Assembly: GCF_003797185.1 (NCBI RefSeq)
Contig: NZ_RKMH01000004.1
Location: 124,001 to 188,000 of the forward strand
Length of the DNA: 64,000 nt
Origin: Gordonia oryzae
GTDB taxonomy: Bacteria > Actinomycetota > Actinomycetes > Mycobacteriales > Mycobacteriaceae
Reading direction: 5' to 3'
In this document: in pieces, positions 17,122 through 24,677 of the stretch
How the letters are laid out: each line of letters starts with the position of its first letter
How positions within the stretch are numbered: the first letter of the stretch is position 1
Program-made: the position numbers and the translations under genes
The notes under the pieces: model-generated
What the model was told of the DNA's origin: nothing
Seen by the model: the letters and a program-made list of their open reading frames with translations, nothing else
The model's database searches: none

Positions 17122-18332
17122 ACAGCACCGGTCCGGCCGGCACCACACCCGGTATCTCGCCGGACGAGGTGCGTGCCGCCCTGCGCGACTACTTCGCGAC
17201 CCGACCCGGTCTCGACGAGGTACGCCGCACCCGGGATGGTCGGCAGCCCAGCGGATTCGACGAGAGCAGCTGGCGAACGCTCGCCACGGACGTCGGGCTG
17301 TGCAGCTTGGGTATGTCGCCGCGGTGGGGTGGTCTGGGATTGGGCCTGGACTGCTTGGTGGCCGCTGTCGAGGAGTGTGGAGCCGCCCTGTATCCCGGAC
17401 CGGCGCGAGCCGCCGTCCTCGCGGCTTGGGCGCTGGGTGAGGGGGCCCTGGTGGAGGGTGGACAGGGTGACCTCGCCGATGCCGACGACGTCACCGAGAC
17501 CATCAAGGGGCTGCTCGCCGGAATGGTTGTCCCTGGGTCCACTCTCGACGCCCAAGTCGCAGAGCCACAATGCTTCCCGCTCTGGCGTGCCGGCGCGACG
17601 ACCGGTGTGCTCTCGGCGGTGTCGCACGGTGTTGTTGCCGGGCTCACGGTCACCGAGGTGCGCACCGACGACGGCATTGCCGCCGCGCTGGTGATACTCG
17701 ACGACTCCGTTGACCGGAGGTCCCGAACCACCGTCGACTTCGCACTACCGCGCACCGATGTGATCGTCACCGGTGCGCCGACCCTGCTCCTCACCGAGCC
17801 GGGCGATGACACTGCGCTGCAACGAATCCGCGATGCGTCGACGCTCATGCGTGCCGCCGAGCAGGTTGGCGGCGCCGCGGGGTGTGTGTCGTCGATGGTC
17901 GAATATGCTGGAGTCCGAGAGCAATTCGGCCACCCGATCGGCAGCTATCAGGCCATTGCGCACCGGTGCGCTCGGACTGCGGTCGACGTGGCCGGTGCCC
18001 GCGGATTGGTGACCGCGGGCGCCGCGGCGCTGGACCGTACGACATTTGCCGACCCCGATACCGCGGTACACCTCGCGTCATTGGCTCATGCTTCGGCCGG
18101 CGAGGCCTATCTGGCGGCCTCGAGTTCGCTTATCCAGGTCAGTGGTGGTATCGGATTCACCTGGGAACACCATGCGCACCTCCACTTTCGGCACGCTCGA
18201 ACGCTCGCGGCGGCGGGCGGAACCCCGGCGGAATACTACGACCGTGCGGTGGTGGACGGCTGCCTGGATTTGGTGACTTCAGGAGTGGGAGGCAACGAAG
18301 CCGTGAATCCAATCGAGATGGCGAGCGGGTAG
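17106..18332 (+). CDS. Second acyl-CoA dehydrogenase (divergent)
   Basis: 408 residues. The C-terminal four-helix domain is recognisable by EYAGVREQFGHPIGSYQAI and HYxxI-like QVSGGIGFTWEHHAHLHFR near the end. The N-terminal and beta domains are poorly conserved and lack the usual GxGSD FAD motif. Such divergent chains often form heteromers with a canonical partner, here perhaps the 13560-14777 product. Its 3' end overlaps the convergent monooxygenase gene by 54 nt. It is the last gene of the operon. Confidence 0.82.
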   Translation: MDEALNSTGPAGTTPGISPDEVRAALRDYFATRPGLDEVRRTRDGRQPSGFDESSWRTLATDVGLCSLGMSPRWGGLGLGLDCLVAAVEECGAALYPGPARAAVLAAWALGEGALVEGGQGDLADADDVTETIKGLLAGMVVPGSTLDAQVAEPQCFPLWRAGATTGVLSAVSHGVVAGLTVTEVRTDDGIAAALVILDDSVDRRSRTTVDFALPRTDVIVTGAPTLLLTEPGDDTALQRIRDASTLMRAAEQVGGAAGCVSSMVEYAGVREQFGHPIGSYQAIAHRCARTAVDVAGARGLVTAGAAALDRTTFADPDTAVHLASLAHASAGEAYLAASSSLIQVSGGIGFTWEHHAHLHFRHARTLAAAGGTPAEYYDRAVVDGCLDLVTSGVGGNEAVNPIEMASG

Positions 18333-19454
18333 GCCGGATGCTCCCAGACGGGCGTTGCGCCCGAGGAGAAGTGGCGAGTCGTCGGGAAGATGGAGGACGT
18401 CGGCGGTGGTGATCGAGGCGTACTGCACCCGCCGGGTGCGGTCTCGCCGGAGGTTCTCGTAGCGGGCGCGCGCGGCGTCGAGGTCGATGCCCGCGGCAAG
18501 TTGGTCGGCGAGGACGATCGCATCCTCGATGGACTGGTTGGCGCCCTGACCGTGGTGCGGGACGAGGGCGTGTGCGGCGTCGCCGAGCAGGGTGATGCGG
18601 CCGTGGTTCCATCGCGTGAGCGGCGGCCGGTGGAACAACGCCCACCGATCCCCGACAGGGGCCGCCTCAACCATCTCCGTCACCGCCGGATGCCAGTCCG
18701 AGAAGCGCCGCATCCGTTGATGATCAGTGGCCGGCGCGGTCCAGGCAGGGTAAGGCCACGGTGCCGGGCCCCGTTCGACGAGCAGGAAGTTGTGGGCACC
18801 GGACCCGATCGGGTAGTGCAGCAGGTGGCCGCCCGGTCCTATCCAGAACTGAATGGCGTCGGGGTCGGGTAGTAACCCCAGGTGCGACGGGTTGACGATG
18901 CCACGAAAGCCGGAGCAGCCCGAGTAGAGAGCGTCATCGTAACCGAGCACGAGTCGTCGAACGGTCGAGCGGGCACCGTCGGCACCGATGACGAGATCGG
19001 CTGCGGCGGTGGTTCCGTCGTGGAAGGTCAGAACTGCCTCGGTACCGCTGTCGTCGATGCCGGTGAGCGTGCGGCCCAGATGCAGGGTGTCGGGACCCAC
19101 AGCCGTCGACAGGATGGACTGCAGATCGGCCCGGTGCACGCCGGCGTAGGGCGCACCATAACGGCGGCGGTACTCCTCGCCGCCGTAGTGCCGGCCGATG
19201 ATCTCGCCGGTGCGGCCGTCGCGGAAGATCAATTCGGGAATCTCGGCCCATACCTTGGCGAACCGGTCACCGAGTTCGAGCTGACCCTCATAGAAGCGCG
19301 TCGCGTTCGCCGACAGCGCGACGGCTGCACCGACCTCCCTTAGTTCCTCGGTGCGTTCGTAGATCTCACAGGCGATGCCATGGCGACGAAGCGCAAGTGA
19401 CAGCGTCAGGCCGCCGATTCCTGCGCCGATGATCGCGATGCGTGGGCTGCGCAC
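18279..19454 (-). CDS. FAD-dependent aromatic monooxygenase, salicylate/3-hydroxybenzoate hydroxylase type
   Basis: 391 residues with all three group A flavoprotein hydroxylase motifs: GxGxxG (IAIIGAGIGGLTLSLALRRHG) at the N-terminus, the DG motif (LVIGADGARSTVRR) at about residue 155, and GD (RITLLGDAAHALVPHHGQG) at about residue 285. These enzymes hydroxylate aromatic rings with NAD(P)H and O2. Closest by feel are salicylate hydroxylase and 3-hydroxybenzoate 6-hydroxylase. It is convergent with the catabolic operon and lies 3' of a methylesterase-like gene on its own strand, suggesting joint use on an aromatic ester. Confidence 0.87.
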   Translation of the reverse strand: MRSPRIAIIGAGIGGLTLSLALRRHGIACEIYERTEELREVGAAVALSANATRFYEGQLELGDRFAKVWAEIPELIFRDGRTGEIIGRHYGGEEYRRRYGAPYAGVHRADLQSILSTAVGPDTLHLGRTLTGIDDSGTEAVLTFHDGTTAAADLVIGADGARSTVRRLVLGYDDALYSGCSGFRGIVNPSHLGLLPDPDAIQFWIGPGGHLLHYPIGSGAHNFLLVERGPAPWPYPAWTAPATDHQRMRRFSDWHPAVTEMVEAAPVGDRWALFHRPPLTRWNHGRITLLGDAAHALVPHHGQGANQSIEDAIVLADQLAAGIDLDAARARYENLRRDRTRRVQYASITTADVLHLPDDSPLLLGRNARLGASGLPARHLDWIHGFVASHS

Positions 19455-19474
19455 GTTTCACTCCTCCGCCTCGG

Positions 19475-20236
19475 CTACCGCCGAGCAGAGGACACCTTCG
19501 GTTGCAGTGGCACCGTCGCCGCCTCGACAAAGCTCGCAGCGAGTGTGGCGGGCGAGGACAGTTGCGCTTCGTGGCTACCGGGGGTCCGCAGCATCGGTGA
19601 GCCCTCGGGGAGGCGCGCGGCGAAGCGTTCCCAGCCGTATTCGCCTGGGGGCAGCGCCAAGTCGTCATCGGCGAGCAGATACACCGAGGGAAGTGCGAGC
19701 CGAGCCCAGTCCTCGAGGTCGAGCGAGTCATTCATGGTGTGGAACGGCTGACGTTCGAGGAGCGGGTGGATGACTCGCTGGACCTCGGCACTGACGTCCT
19801 GCATGAACGCTGCTGCGACGACCTCGAAGGGGAACATCACCGAGTTGTCCCGCGATGACTGGGCCGAGGCCCGGAACATGTCACCGTAGGCGGGAGGGCA
19901 GAGGTCGATCAGCGATTCGCCCGTGAGGGGAACGAAAGCGCTCCAGTAGACGAGGCGCTCGATCCGATCGGCGATCGCGGCGGCCGCGCCGGACACGGGG
20001 AATCCACCCCAGCTGTGTCCCACGAGAACGATATCGTGCAAGTCCCTATCGCATACATAATCAACAAGCGCTGCAACGGAATCCGATAGCCGAACCTCTG
20101 CCCGCTCGTCTTCGGTACCGAGTCCCGGCAATGTTGGCGTATAGACGGTGTGCCCCTGTTCGCGCAGGATCTCGGCGACGGGTCGCCATGACCATCCGCC
20201 GTGGCAAGCACCGTGAACGAGGACGAATGTGAACAT
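19475..20236 (-). CDS. Alpha/beta hydrolase, methylesterase/hydroxynitrile-lyase-like
   Basis: 253 residues from ATG 20236, preferred because GAGAGGTGG lies just upstream; an in-frame upstream ATG (20266) has none. The N-terminus TFVLVHGACHGGWSWRP, nucleophile elbow VLVGHSWGGFPVSG and late His in PGSHEAQLSSP fit the plant MES/HNL-like branch, which hydrolyses small (often methyl salicylate-type) esters. It lies 20 bp before the FAD monooxygenase and is probably co-transcribed with it. The link to salicylate chemistry is inferred. Confidence 0.82.
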   Translation of the reverse strand: MFTFVLVHGACHGGWSWRPVAEILREQGHTVYTPTLPGLGTEDERAEVRLSDSVAALVDYVCDRDLHDIVLVGHSWGGFPVSGAAAAIADRIERLVYWSAFVPLTGESLIDLCPPAYGDMFRASAQSSRDNSVMFPFEVVAAAFMQDVSAEVQRVIHPLLERQPFHTMNDSLDLEDWARLALPSVYLLADDDLALPPGEYGWERFAARLPEGSPMLRTPGSHEAQLSSPATLAASFVEAATVPLQPKVSSARR

Positions 20237-20955
20237 ATGCCACCTCTCAGCTGTGATCCATCCCATACCTCTGCCACGCTAGGTTTGCCATCCATGTAAT
20301 ACAAGGACGAAAGATCGGAGCATTCATACAATGTGACGATCAATGCCCGAGATGGCTTCGGCGGCAGAGCCTGTGGAAGCCGCGGATCACGATTCCTCAC
20401 TGGAGGGCGGTCACGCCGACTCCTGCCACCTCGCCGATGGTGTCCTGGCCTTCGTGGGCGGCAATGGAGTCTCGTTCGATGACGACAACACTCGGCGACA
20501 CACGCTTGGGTGTGTCTCCCAATTCCCTTTGCGGGTCTTGGCGGCCCGATTGCGCCCTGGCCGCGTTGTCGTCGGTCGCGATAGCTGCCGCTATCGCTTC
20601 CTCCTCCGCCTTGCCAGAATGCAATCGTTCGCGCCAATCCCTCGCAGAAGAATTGGGCGACACACCCTAGTCACGACGGTCATTGTCCCCCGGCCCCACC
20701 GTGCACCCAACCACGATGAGTAGCCCAGTGATCGGCCATCCCCTACACCCCACACCTCTCCCCTGCCCGCGAGCGTTTCCTACGCCGGCAACCGATCGTG
20801 CCGACCATCTCGCTGCCGTCGACCGGACGCGGCGTGCTTCGTGATAGTGCGAGAGTGGCCGTCAAGTCGCGCGTGGTGAGTTCGGTTCTCCTGATGGACG
20901 ATTCGTGCCACGAAAGCTTCGAGAGGTGACAATGAGCTGCTGAGAGCCATCGACT
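20237..20955. other. Gene-free, repeat-containing stretch
   Basis: About 720 bp without a convincing gene. Just upstream of the hydrolase start are two AT-rich TTGTAT repeats on the minus strand (20295-20304, 20324-20333), probably promoter or operator. A 160-bp imperfect palindrome (20508-20667) is listed separately. Base composition is less GC-rich than the neighbours in places, suggesting imported DNA. Confidence 0.5.
20508..20667. repeat. 160-bp imperfect palindrome
   Basis: The outer 18 bp (GGGTGTGTCTCCCAATTC, 20508-20525) match the inverted complement of 20650-20667 at 17 of 18 positions. The centre (GCGATAGC, four bases, GCTATCGC; 20578-20597) is a perfect hairpin about the same axis. 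The arms between are similar with small gaps (for example TTGGCG and CGATTGC recur in both). The whole unit could fold as one long hairpin. It may be a miniature inverted-repeat element; no target duplication was found. Confidence 0.65.
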
Positions 20956-21462
20956 TCAGAACAGAACCAGGGGGATGAGCGACGGCCACCACGGTGGCAC
21001 CCCCTCTGGGCATGCGGGCGAGAGTTCCGGGTAGCTGTTGTATTGACTGAACGAGAAAGTCACGAAGAGCCAGACACTCACTAGTAGAGCGAGCGTCATC
21101 GACACGAGGTACACGGGGTTGCTTACCCTCATGAGCGCCCCCGAGATGACGAAAAGCGTTACCAGGCCGATCATGTAGGAAACGGGGGCATACATGGTCA
21201 GTCCAATGGTCGAGACCAAGGGAAATTGATTGATATCGCACGTCGACCACAGCTGTGCAAGGAGGTATACGCCCCCCAGCATCGCGCCGAAAGCTCCGAC
21301 GAATGGGGTCAGGGTCGTGCGGAGGATCGGTAACTTGCGGGGCGCCGGGCTCGACTCCGATGCGCCAGTCTGATCCGTGGGCAAACCTGAATTGTGCCGA
21401 TCCGGCACGCCAGGGTTGTCCCCGGAAGGGCCGTCCCCGGAAGTATTGTCGTCCGAATCCAT
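20956..21462 (-). CDS. Four-helix membrane protein of unknown function
   Basis: 168 residues from ATG 21462, with GAAGGGG 5 nt upstream. The N-terminal 55 residues are polar, rich in Asp, Ser, Gly and Pro (MDSDDNTSGDGPSGDNPG). Then come four hydrophobic segments (about 63-80, 93-115, 117-130, 136-150) with a Cys in each of two extracellular-type loops (STCDINQF and SPACPEGVPPW). I do not recognise the family. The frame is open upstream and continues into the acyl-CoA ligase stub, so a longer 264-residue fusion starting at 21750 is also possible. Confidence 0.6.
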   Translation of the reverse strand: MDSDDNTSGDGPSGDNPGVPDRHNSGLPTDQTGASESSPAPRKLPILRTTLTPFVGAFGAMLGGVYLLAQLWSTCDINQFPLVSTIGLTMYAPVSYMIGLVTLFVISGALMRVSNPVYLVSMTLALLVSVWLFVTFSFSQYNSYPELSPACPEGVPPWWPSLIPLVLF

Positions 21463-21534
21463 GTTGGCCCCTTCGCCGTCAACACAAGAGCCTACCGCGC
21501 TGCCTTGAGGTGAGGGCCCCGGTGCGCGGCGCTG

Positions 21535-21750
21535 ATACGCGGCGACATTCGGCCCCAACCACGCCACCCGATCACCGCGCCCGACGCCCTGTACCGACAG
21601 CGATGCGGCCAGCCGATCGGCGGCCGCGTCGAGGTCGCTCCACGTGAGGTGGCGATAGGGGTCGACGACGGCGATGTCGTCGGCGTGCTCGCGGGCGCGC
21701 CGACGGACCGCGGCATCGATGCTGTCGTGGATGTTGGCCTGTGCGGTCAT
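21535..21750 (-). pseudogene. N-terminal stub of an AMP-forming acyl-CoA ligase
   Basis: From ATG 21750 (GGAGG upstream) about 70 residues read as a normal ligase N-terminus: AREHADDIAVVDPYRHLTW then GVGRGDRVAWLGPN. After this point the resemblance stops and the same frame runs into an unrelated membrane protein. The ATP-binding and C-terminal domains are absent from the window. The intact promoter side facing TetR suggests this was the ligase of the TetR-controlled pathway, destroyed by a deletion or insertion. Confidence 0.7.
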
Positions 21751-21769
21751 GGCGAAACCTCCGGGGGTG

Positions 21770-21803
21770 CTGAATCTGAAACTGAGTCTAGATTTAGAAT
21801 CAG
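21770..21803. promoter_or_regulatory. Candidate TetR operator between ligase stub and tetR
   Basis: A 34-bp imperfect inverted repeat (12 of 17 paired positions) with ends CTGA and TCAG. It starts with CTGAATCTGAAACT, one base different from the motif at 12112-12125 in front of the catabolic operon. The position between divergent genes is typical for TetR autoregulation. Confidence 0.65.
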
Positions 21804-21903
21804 TTGCGCGTTCGGTTACGGTCAGATCAGCCGGTCCCGTAATCTCCAATCCGGATTCACGCGCGGCGTGACCACCGGCACGAACGGACACAGAGAGAGC
21901 GGC

Positions 21904-22506
21904 ATGGCGACCAAACGCAAGGGCGAGCGCACCGAGGGGGCGCTGCTCGACGCCGCCCGCGAGGTGTTTGCCGAACAGGGCTACTTCAACGCCAAGATCG
22001 CCGACATCACGCGCGCGGCGGGCCGTTCGCCGGGATCGTTCTACAACTACTACGAGAACAAGGCGCAGCTACTCGACGCCCTCCTCGACCAGTTCACCGG
22101 TGAGGTCATGGAGCAGTCGATGGCCGCGATGTCCGACGACCCTTACCAGAGTGTGCGCGGTGCGGTCACCGCCTACTGGACGACGTCGCGCCAGCATCTG
22201 CCGGAGATGATCGGGCTGACGCAGATGGCGATGACCGACGAGAGGTATGCGCAGCGTGCGCGCGAGATGCGCGCGATCGGGATGCGTGGGGTCATGACGC
22301 ATCTCAAGCGTGCCCGCAAGGCGGGTCATCTGGCCGGCATCGACCTGCCGACGATGGCCTCGGCGATCATCTCGATGCTCGAATCCTTTTGCTGGACATG
22401 GCTGGCAGGCAACGGTGACCTGGGTGTCGAGCCGCCCGACGACGACACGGCGATCACCACGATGACTGCGCTATGGTACGGCGCGATGTACGGTCCGACG
22501 GACTGA
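21904..22506 (+). CDS. TetR family transcriptional regulator
   Basis: 200 residues from ATG 21904. The N-terminal helix-turn-helix reads LLDAAREVFAEQGYFNAKIA then AGRSPGSFYNYYENKAQLLD, a textbook TetR DNA-binding domain; the rest is the helical ligand-binding domain. It is divergent from the broken acyl-CoA ligase, with a candidate operator between. The same motif in front of the 12.2-18.3 kb operon suggests it controls that pathway as a repressor released by a pathway acyl-CoA or aromatic acid. Confidence 0.88.
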   Translation: MATKRKGERTEGALLDAAREVFAEQGYFNAKIADITRAAGRSPGSFYNYYENKAQLLDALLDQFTGEVMEQSMAAMSDDPYQSVRGAVTAYWTTSRQHLPEMIGLTQMAMTDERYAQRAREMRAIGMRGVMTHLKRARKAGHLAGIDLPTMASAIISMLESFCWTWLAGNGDLGVEPPDDDTAITTMTALWYGAMYGPTD

Positions 22507-22527
22507 CATCAGGCCGGATCGCGGGCG

Positions 22528-23796
22528 TCAGGCCAGATGGCGTGCCGCATGAGGCACCGCGTCGCGGGGGGTCTTGCCGTGGAATCCGTCACCGACTGCG
22601 CGCAGCTTCCACTCCCCGTTCTCTCGAGAGATGACCGCCATGGTCACCCCGGTGAACGCCATCCCGCCGGCAAGGGTGAACCGGGCCAATTCGGCGCCCG
22701 TGGTCTCGTCGACGAGGCGGCAGTACGCGTTGTCGACCTCCTGGAAGGTCTGCCCCTGATACGAGGTGACCGCGAAGACGAGATTGTCGATGGCCGGGTG
22801 AATCGCGGTCAGATCGACGTTGATCACCTCGTCGTCGCCCTCGCCCTGACCGGTCAGATTATCGCCGGAGTGCTCGATCGAGTTGTCGTCGCTGCGCAGG
22901 CTGCCGTAGTAGACGATGTCGGCGACCTGCCCGCGGGTGAACATGAGCACCGAGGCGTCGAGGTCGATGTCGCGTTGACGACCGCCGAAGAACCCGCCGC
23001 GCCTGATCGGGTCCCATCCGAGACCCATCCGGATGCGGGTGAGCGCGACGCCACCGTCCTTGCGCAGCGACACCTTCTGGCCCTTGGACAGATCCACGCG
23101 GCGATTCTTTGTCAGGCTGACCTCGCCGGACGCGCCGGGCGGTGCCGGTGCCGGGCGAGTCGGCGGCGCTGGAGGTGGCGGGGCGGATCCCAGCGGCGCG
23201 GAACTCTGCGGAGTCAATCCCCTTGGTGGCGAGGCATATCCGGATGCCGACGCGGGTGGCGGAGGTGTGGTCACCGGGGCAGCGTGGGTGACGGCCGGTG
23301 CATCGTCGACCGCGACACCGTGATCGCGCACGAGGTCGGCGAAACCGCCCGCATAGCCCTGACCGACCGCGCGGACCTTCCAGCCGGCGCCGCGCCGGTA
23401 CAGCTCGAGCGCCACCACCACAGACTCGGAGGAGAGCCCGTTGATCGTGTAGGTGAACAGTTCGGTGCCGCGGGCGTCGGTCACGTGGGCGACGGGAGCC
23501 CCGAGTCGCCCAAAGCTCGACGACGCGTCGTCGAGGGTGATCACCGCGCGTACGGCGTGGATGTCGGTGGGCACCGCGTCGGTCCGCACCCGCAGCACCG
23601 GCCGGTTCGACCGATTCTGCAGGTCCACGCCCGGCCCGGTGGGCTGGTTGTAGAACACGAAGTCGGCGTCGCTGCGCACGCTCATCGCGTCGGTCACCAG
23701 CAGGGCCGACAGATCGGCGGGAGCACACACGCCGATGGAGACGAGGACATCGCTTCCCGGCAGCGGCGCATTCTGGCCCTTGGTCAGTACGGTCAT
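22528..23796 (-). CDS. Tandem TerD-domain protein
   Basis: 422 residues from ATG 23796. Residues about 1-170 form a degenerate TerD domain (ends [19 protein letters not shown]) that lacks the usual SIxHxGDNxTG calcium-binding motif. A Pro/Ala-rich linker (about 175-230) follows. Residues about 230-422 form a complete TerD domain with GLGWDP, DIDLDASV and NSIEHSGDNLTGQGEGDDE. TerD proteins bind calcium and act in membrane-linked stress responses to tellurite and other agents. It is last in a six-gene operon, with a 4-nt overlap to the HAD gene. Confidence 0.87.
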   Translation of the reverse strand: MTVLTKGQNAPLPGSDVLVSIGVCAPADLSALLVTDAMSVRSDADFVFYNQPTGPGVDLQNRSNRPVLRVRTDAVPTDIHAVRAVITLDDASSSFGRLGAPVAHVTDARGTELFTYTINGLSSESVVVALELYRRGAGWKVRAVGQGYAGGFADLVRDHGVAVDDAPAVTHAAPVTTPPPPASASGYASPPRGLTPQSSAPLGSAPPPPAPPTRPAPAPPGASGEVSLTKNRRVDLSKGQKVSLRKDGGVALTRIRMGLGWDPIRRGGFFGGRQRDIDLDASVLMFTRGQVADIVYYGSLRSDDNSIEHSGDNLTGQGEGDDEVINVDLTAIHPAIDNLVFAVTSYQGQTFQEVDNAYCRLVDETTGAELARFTLAGGMAFTGVTMAVISRENGEWKLRAVGDGFHGKTPRDAVPHAARHLA

Positions 23797-24677
23797 GTCC
23801 CCATCCTGGCATCCGCGCCGACACGGGCGAGGAACCATTCGACGATCTGCTCCCCGCCCAGCGCCCCGGGATCGGCGGTGATGGTCAGATCGGGGCGCGT
23901 CCAACCGATCTGGTCGAGTTCGCCGTGGCACGGTCGGACGGCCGCGTCGGCGTAGGTGAGCAGGTCGATGTCGAGCCGACCGTCGCCGGCGGCGTAGACC
24001 TCGTTCGCGGTGGCCAGCGTGCCGTCGTCGACGAGCCGCTCGCGGACGTGGGCCAGGGCCGCAGACTTGGTGACCTCTCGCGGCAGCGCATAGATCTTGC
24101 GGCCCTGCTGCGAGACCGTCCACCCTCGGGTCGCGCACCACGCGCGCCAGTCGTCGAGGAAGCCCGCGGGCTGGGCGTCGAGGTCGACGATGATGTAGCA
24201 GAACAAATCGTCGGCGGTGCGCAGCGAGCGCACCCAGCCGTCGTCGATGCGGGCCGCCAGCCCGGCCGTCACCTCGGCCAGCGGTGCCGACGTGGCGGCA
24301 ACACGTCGCTCGATCCGGGCCCGCCACGCCGCGTCGTCGGCGCCATCGCACAGCACACGACCACCGCTGGAGACGACCGCATGGCGAAACGGACTGCCGG
24401 GCAATGTGATCCGCCCGAACTGCGCCGGGGTTCGGGTCGTCACCGGGACCACGGGCACCAGCTCGGTGAGCCGCGACAGCAGGCCGTGCGCCCGGCGGGT
24501 CATGTAGGAGAGCGGCGCGTCCTGATAGATCTCCACGCACACCGGATCGACGTCGGCAAACTGGCGCTCGCCCATCGCCGTTCGGGAGTAGATCATGGTG
24601 CGATCGAGATCGGTGGCCACCAGCCCGGTGGCGACCGGACCTCCGGCGAACTGTCCCAGGGCAGCAGATCCGCTCAC
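23793..24677 (-). CDS. HAD-family hydrolase of the Ter operon
   Basis: 294 residues from GTG 24677, overlapping the upstream stop by 4 nt (GTGA). HAD motif I is LVATDLDRTMIYS (nucleophile Asp, then Asp+2). Motif II is probably VPVVPVTTRTPAQF, and motif IV is AAGDGRLDIDLL. The cap resembles the sucrose-phosphatase/Cof type. In Ter islands this family is proposed to dephosphorylate an intermediate of a nucleoside-like metabolite made by the neighbouring PRTase and lyase. That role is from published genomic inference, not from this sequence. Confidence 0.83.
   Translation of the reverse strand: MSGSAALGQFAGGPVATGLVATDLDRTMIYSRTAMGERQFADVDPVCVEIYQDAPLSYMTRRAHGLLSRLTELVPVVPVTTRTPAQFGRITLPGSPFRHAVVSSGGRVLCDGADDAAWRARIERRVAATSAPLAEVTAGLAARIDDGWVRSLRTADDLFCYIIVDLDAQPAGFLDDWRAWCATRGWTVSQQGRKIYALPREVTKSAALAHVRERLVDDGTLATANEVYAAGDGRLDIDLLTYADAAVRPCHGELDQIGWTRPDLTITADPGALGGEQIVEWFLARVGADARMGT

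Noticed and set aside
20343-20723. Open frames on both strands around the 160-bp palindrome
   Set aside because: They exist because of the repeat's composition, lack ribosome sites and resemble nothing; no gene called.
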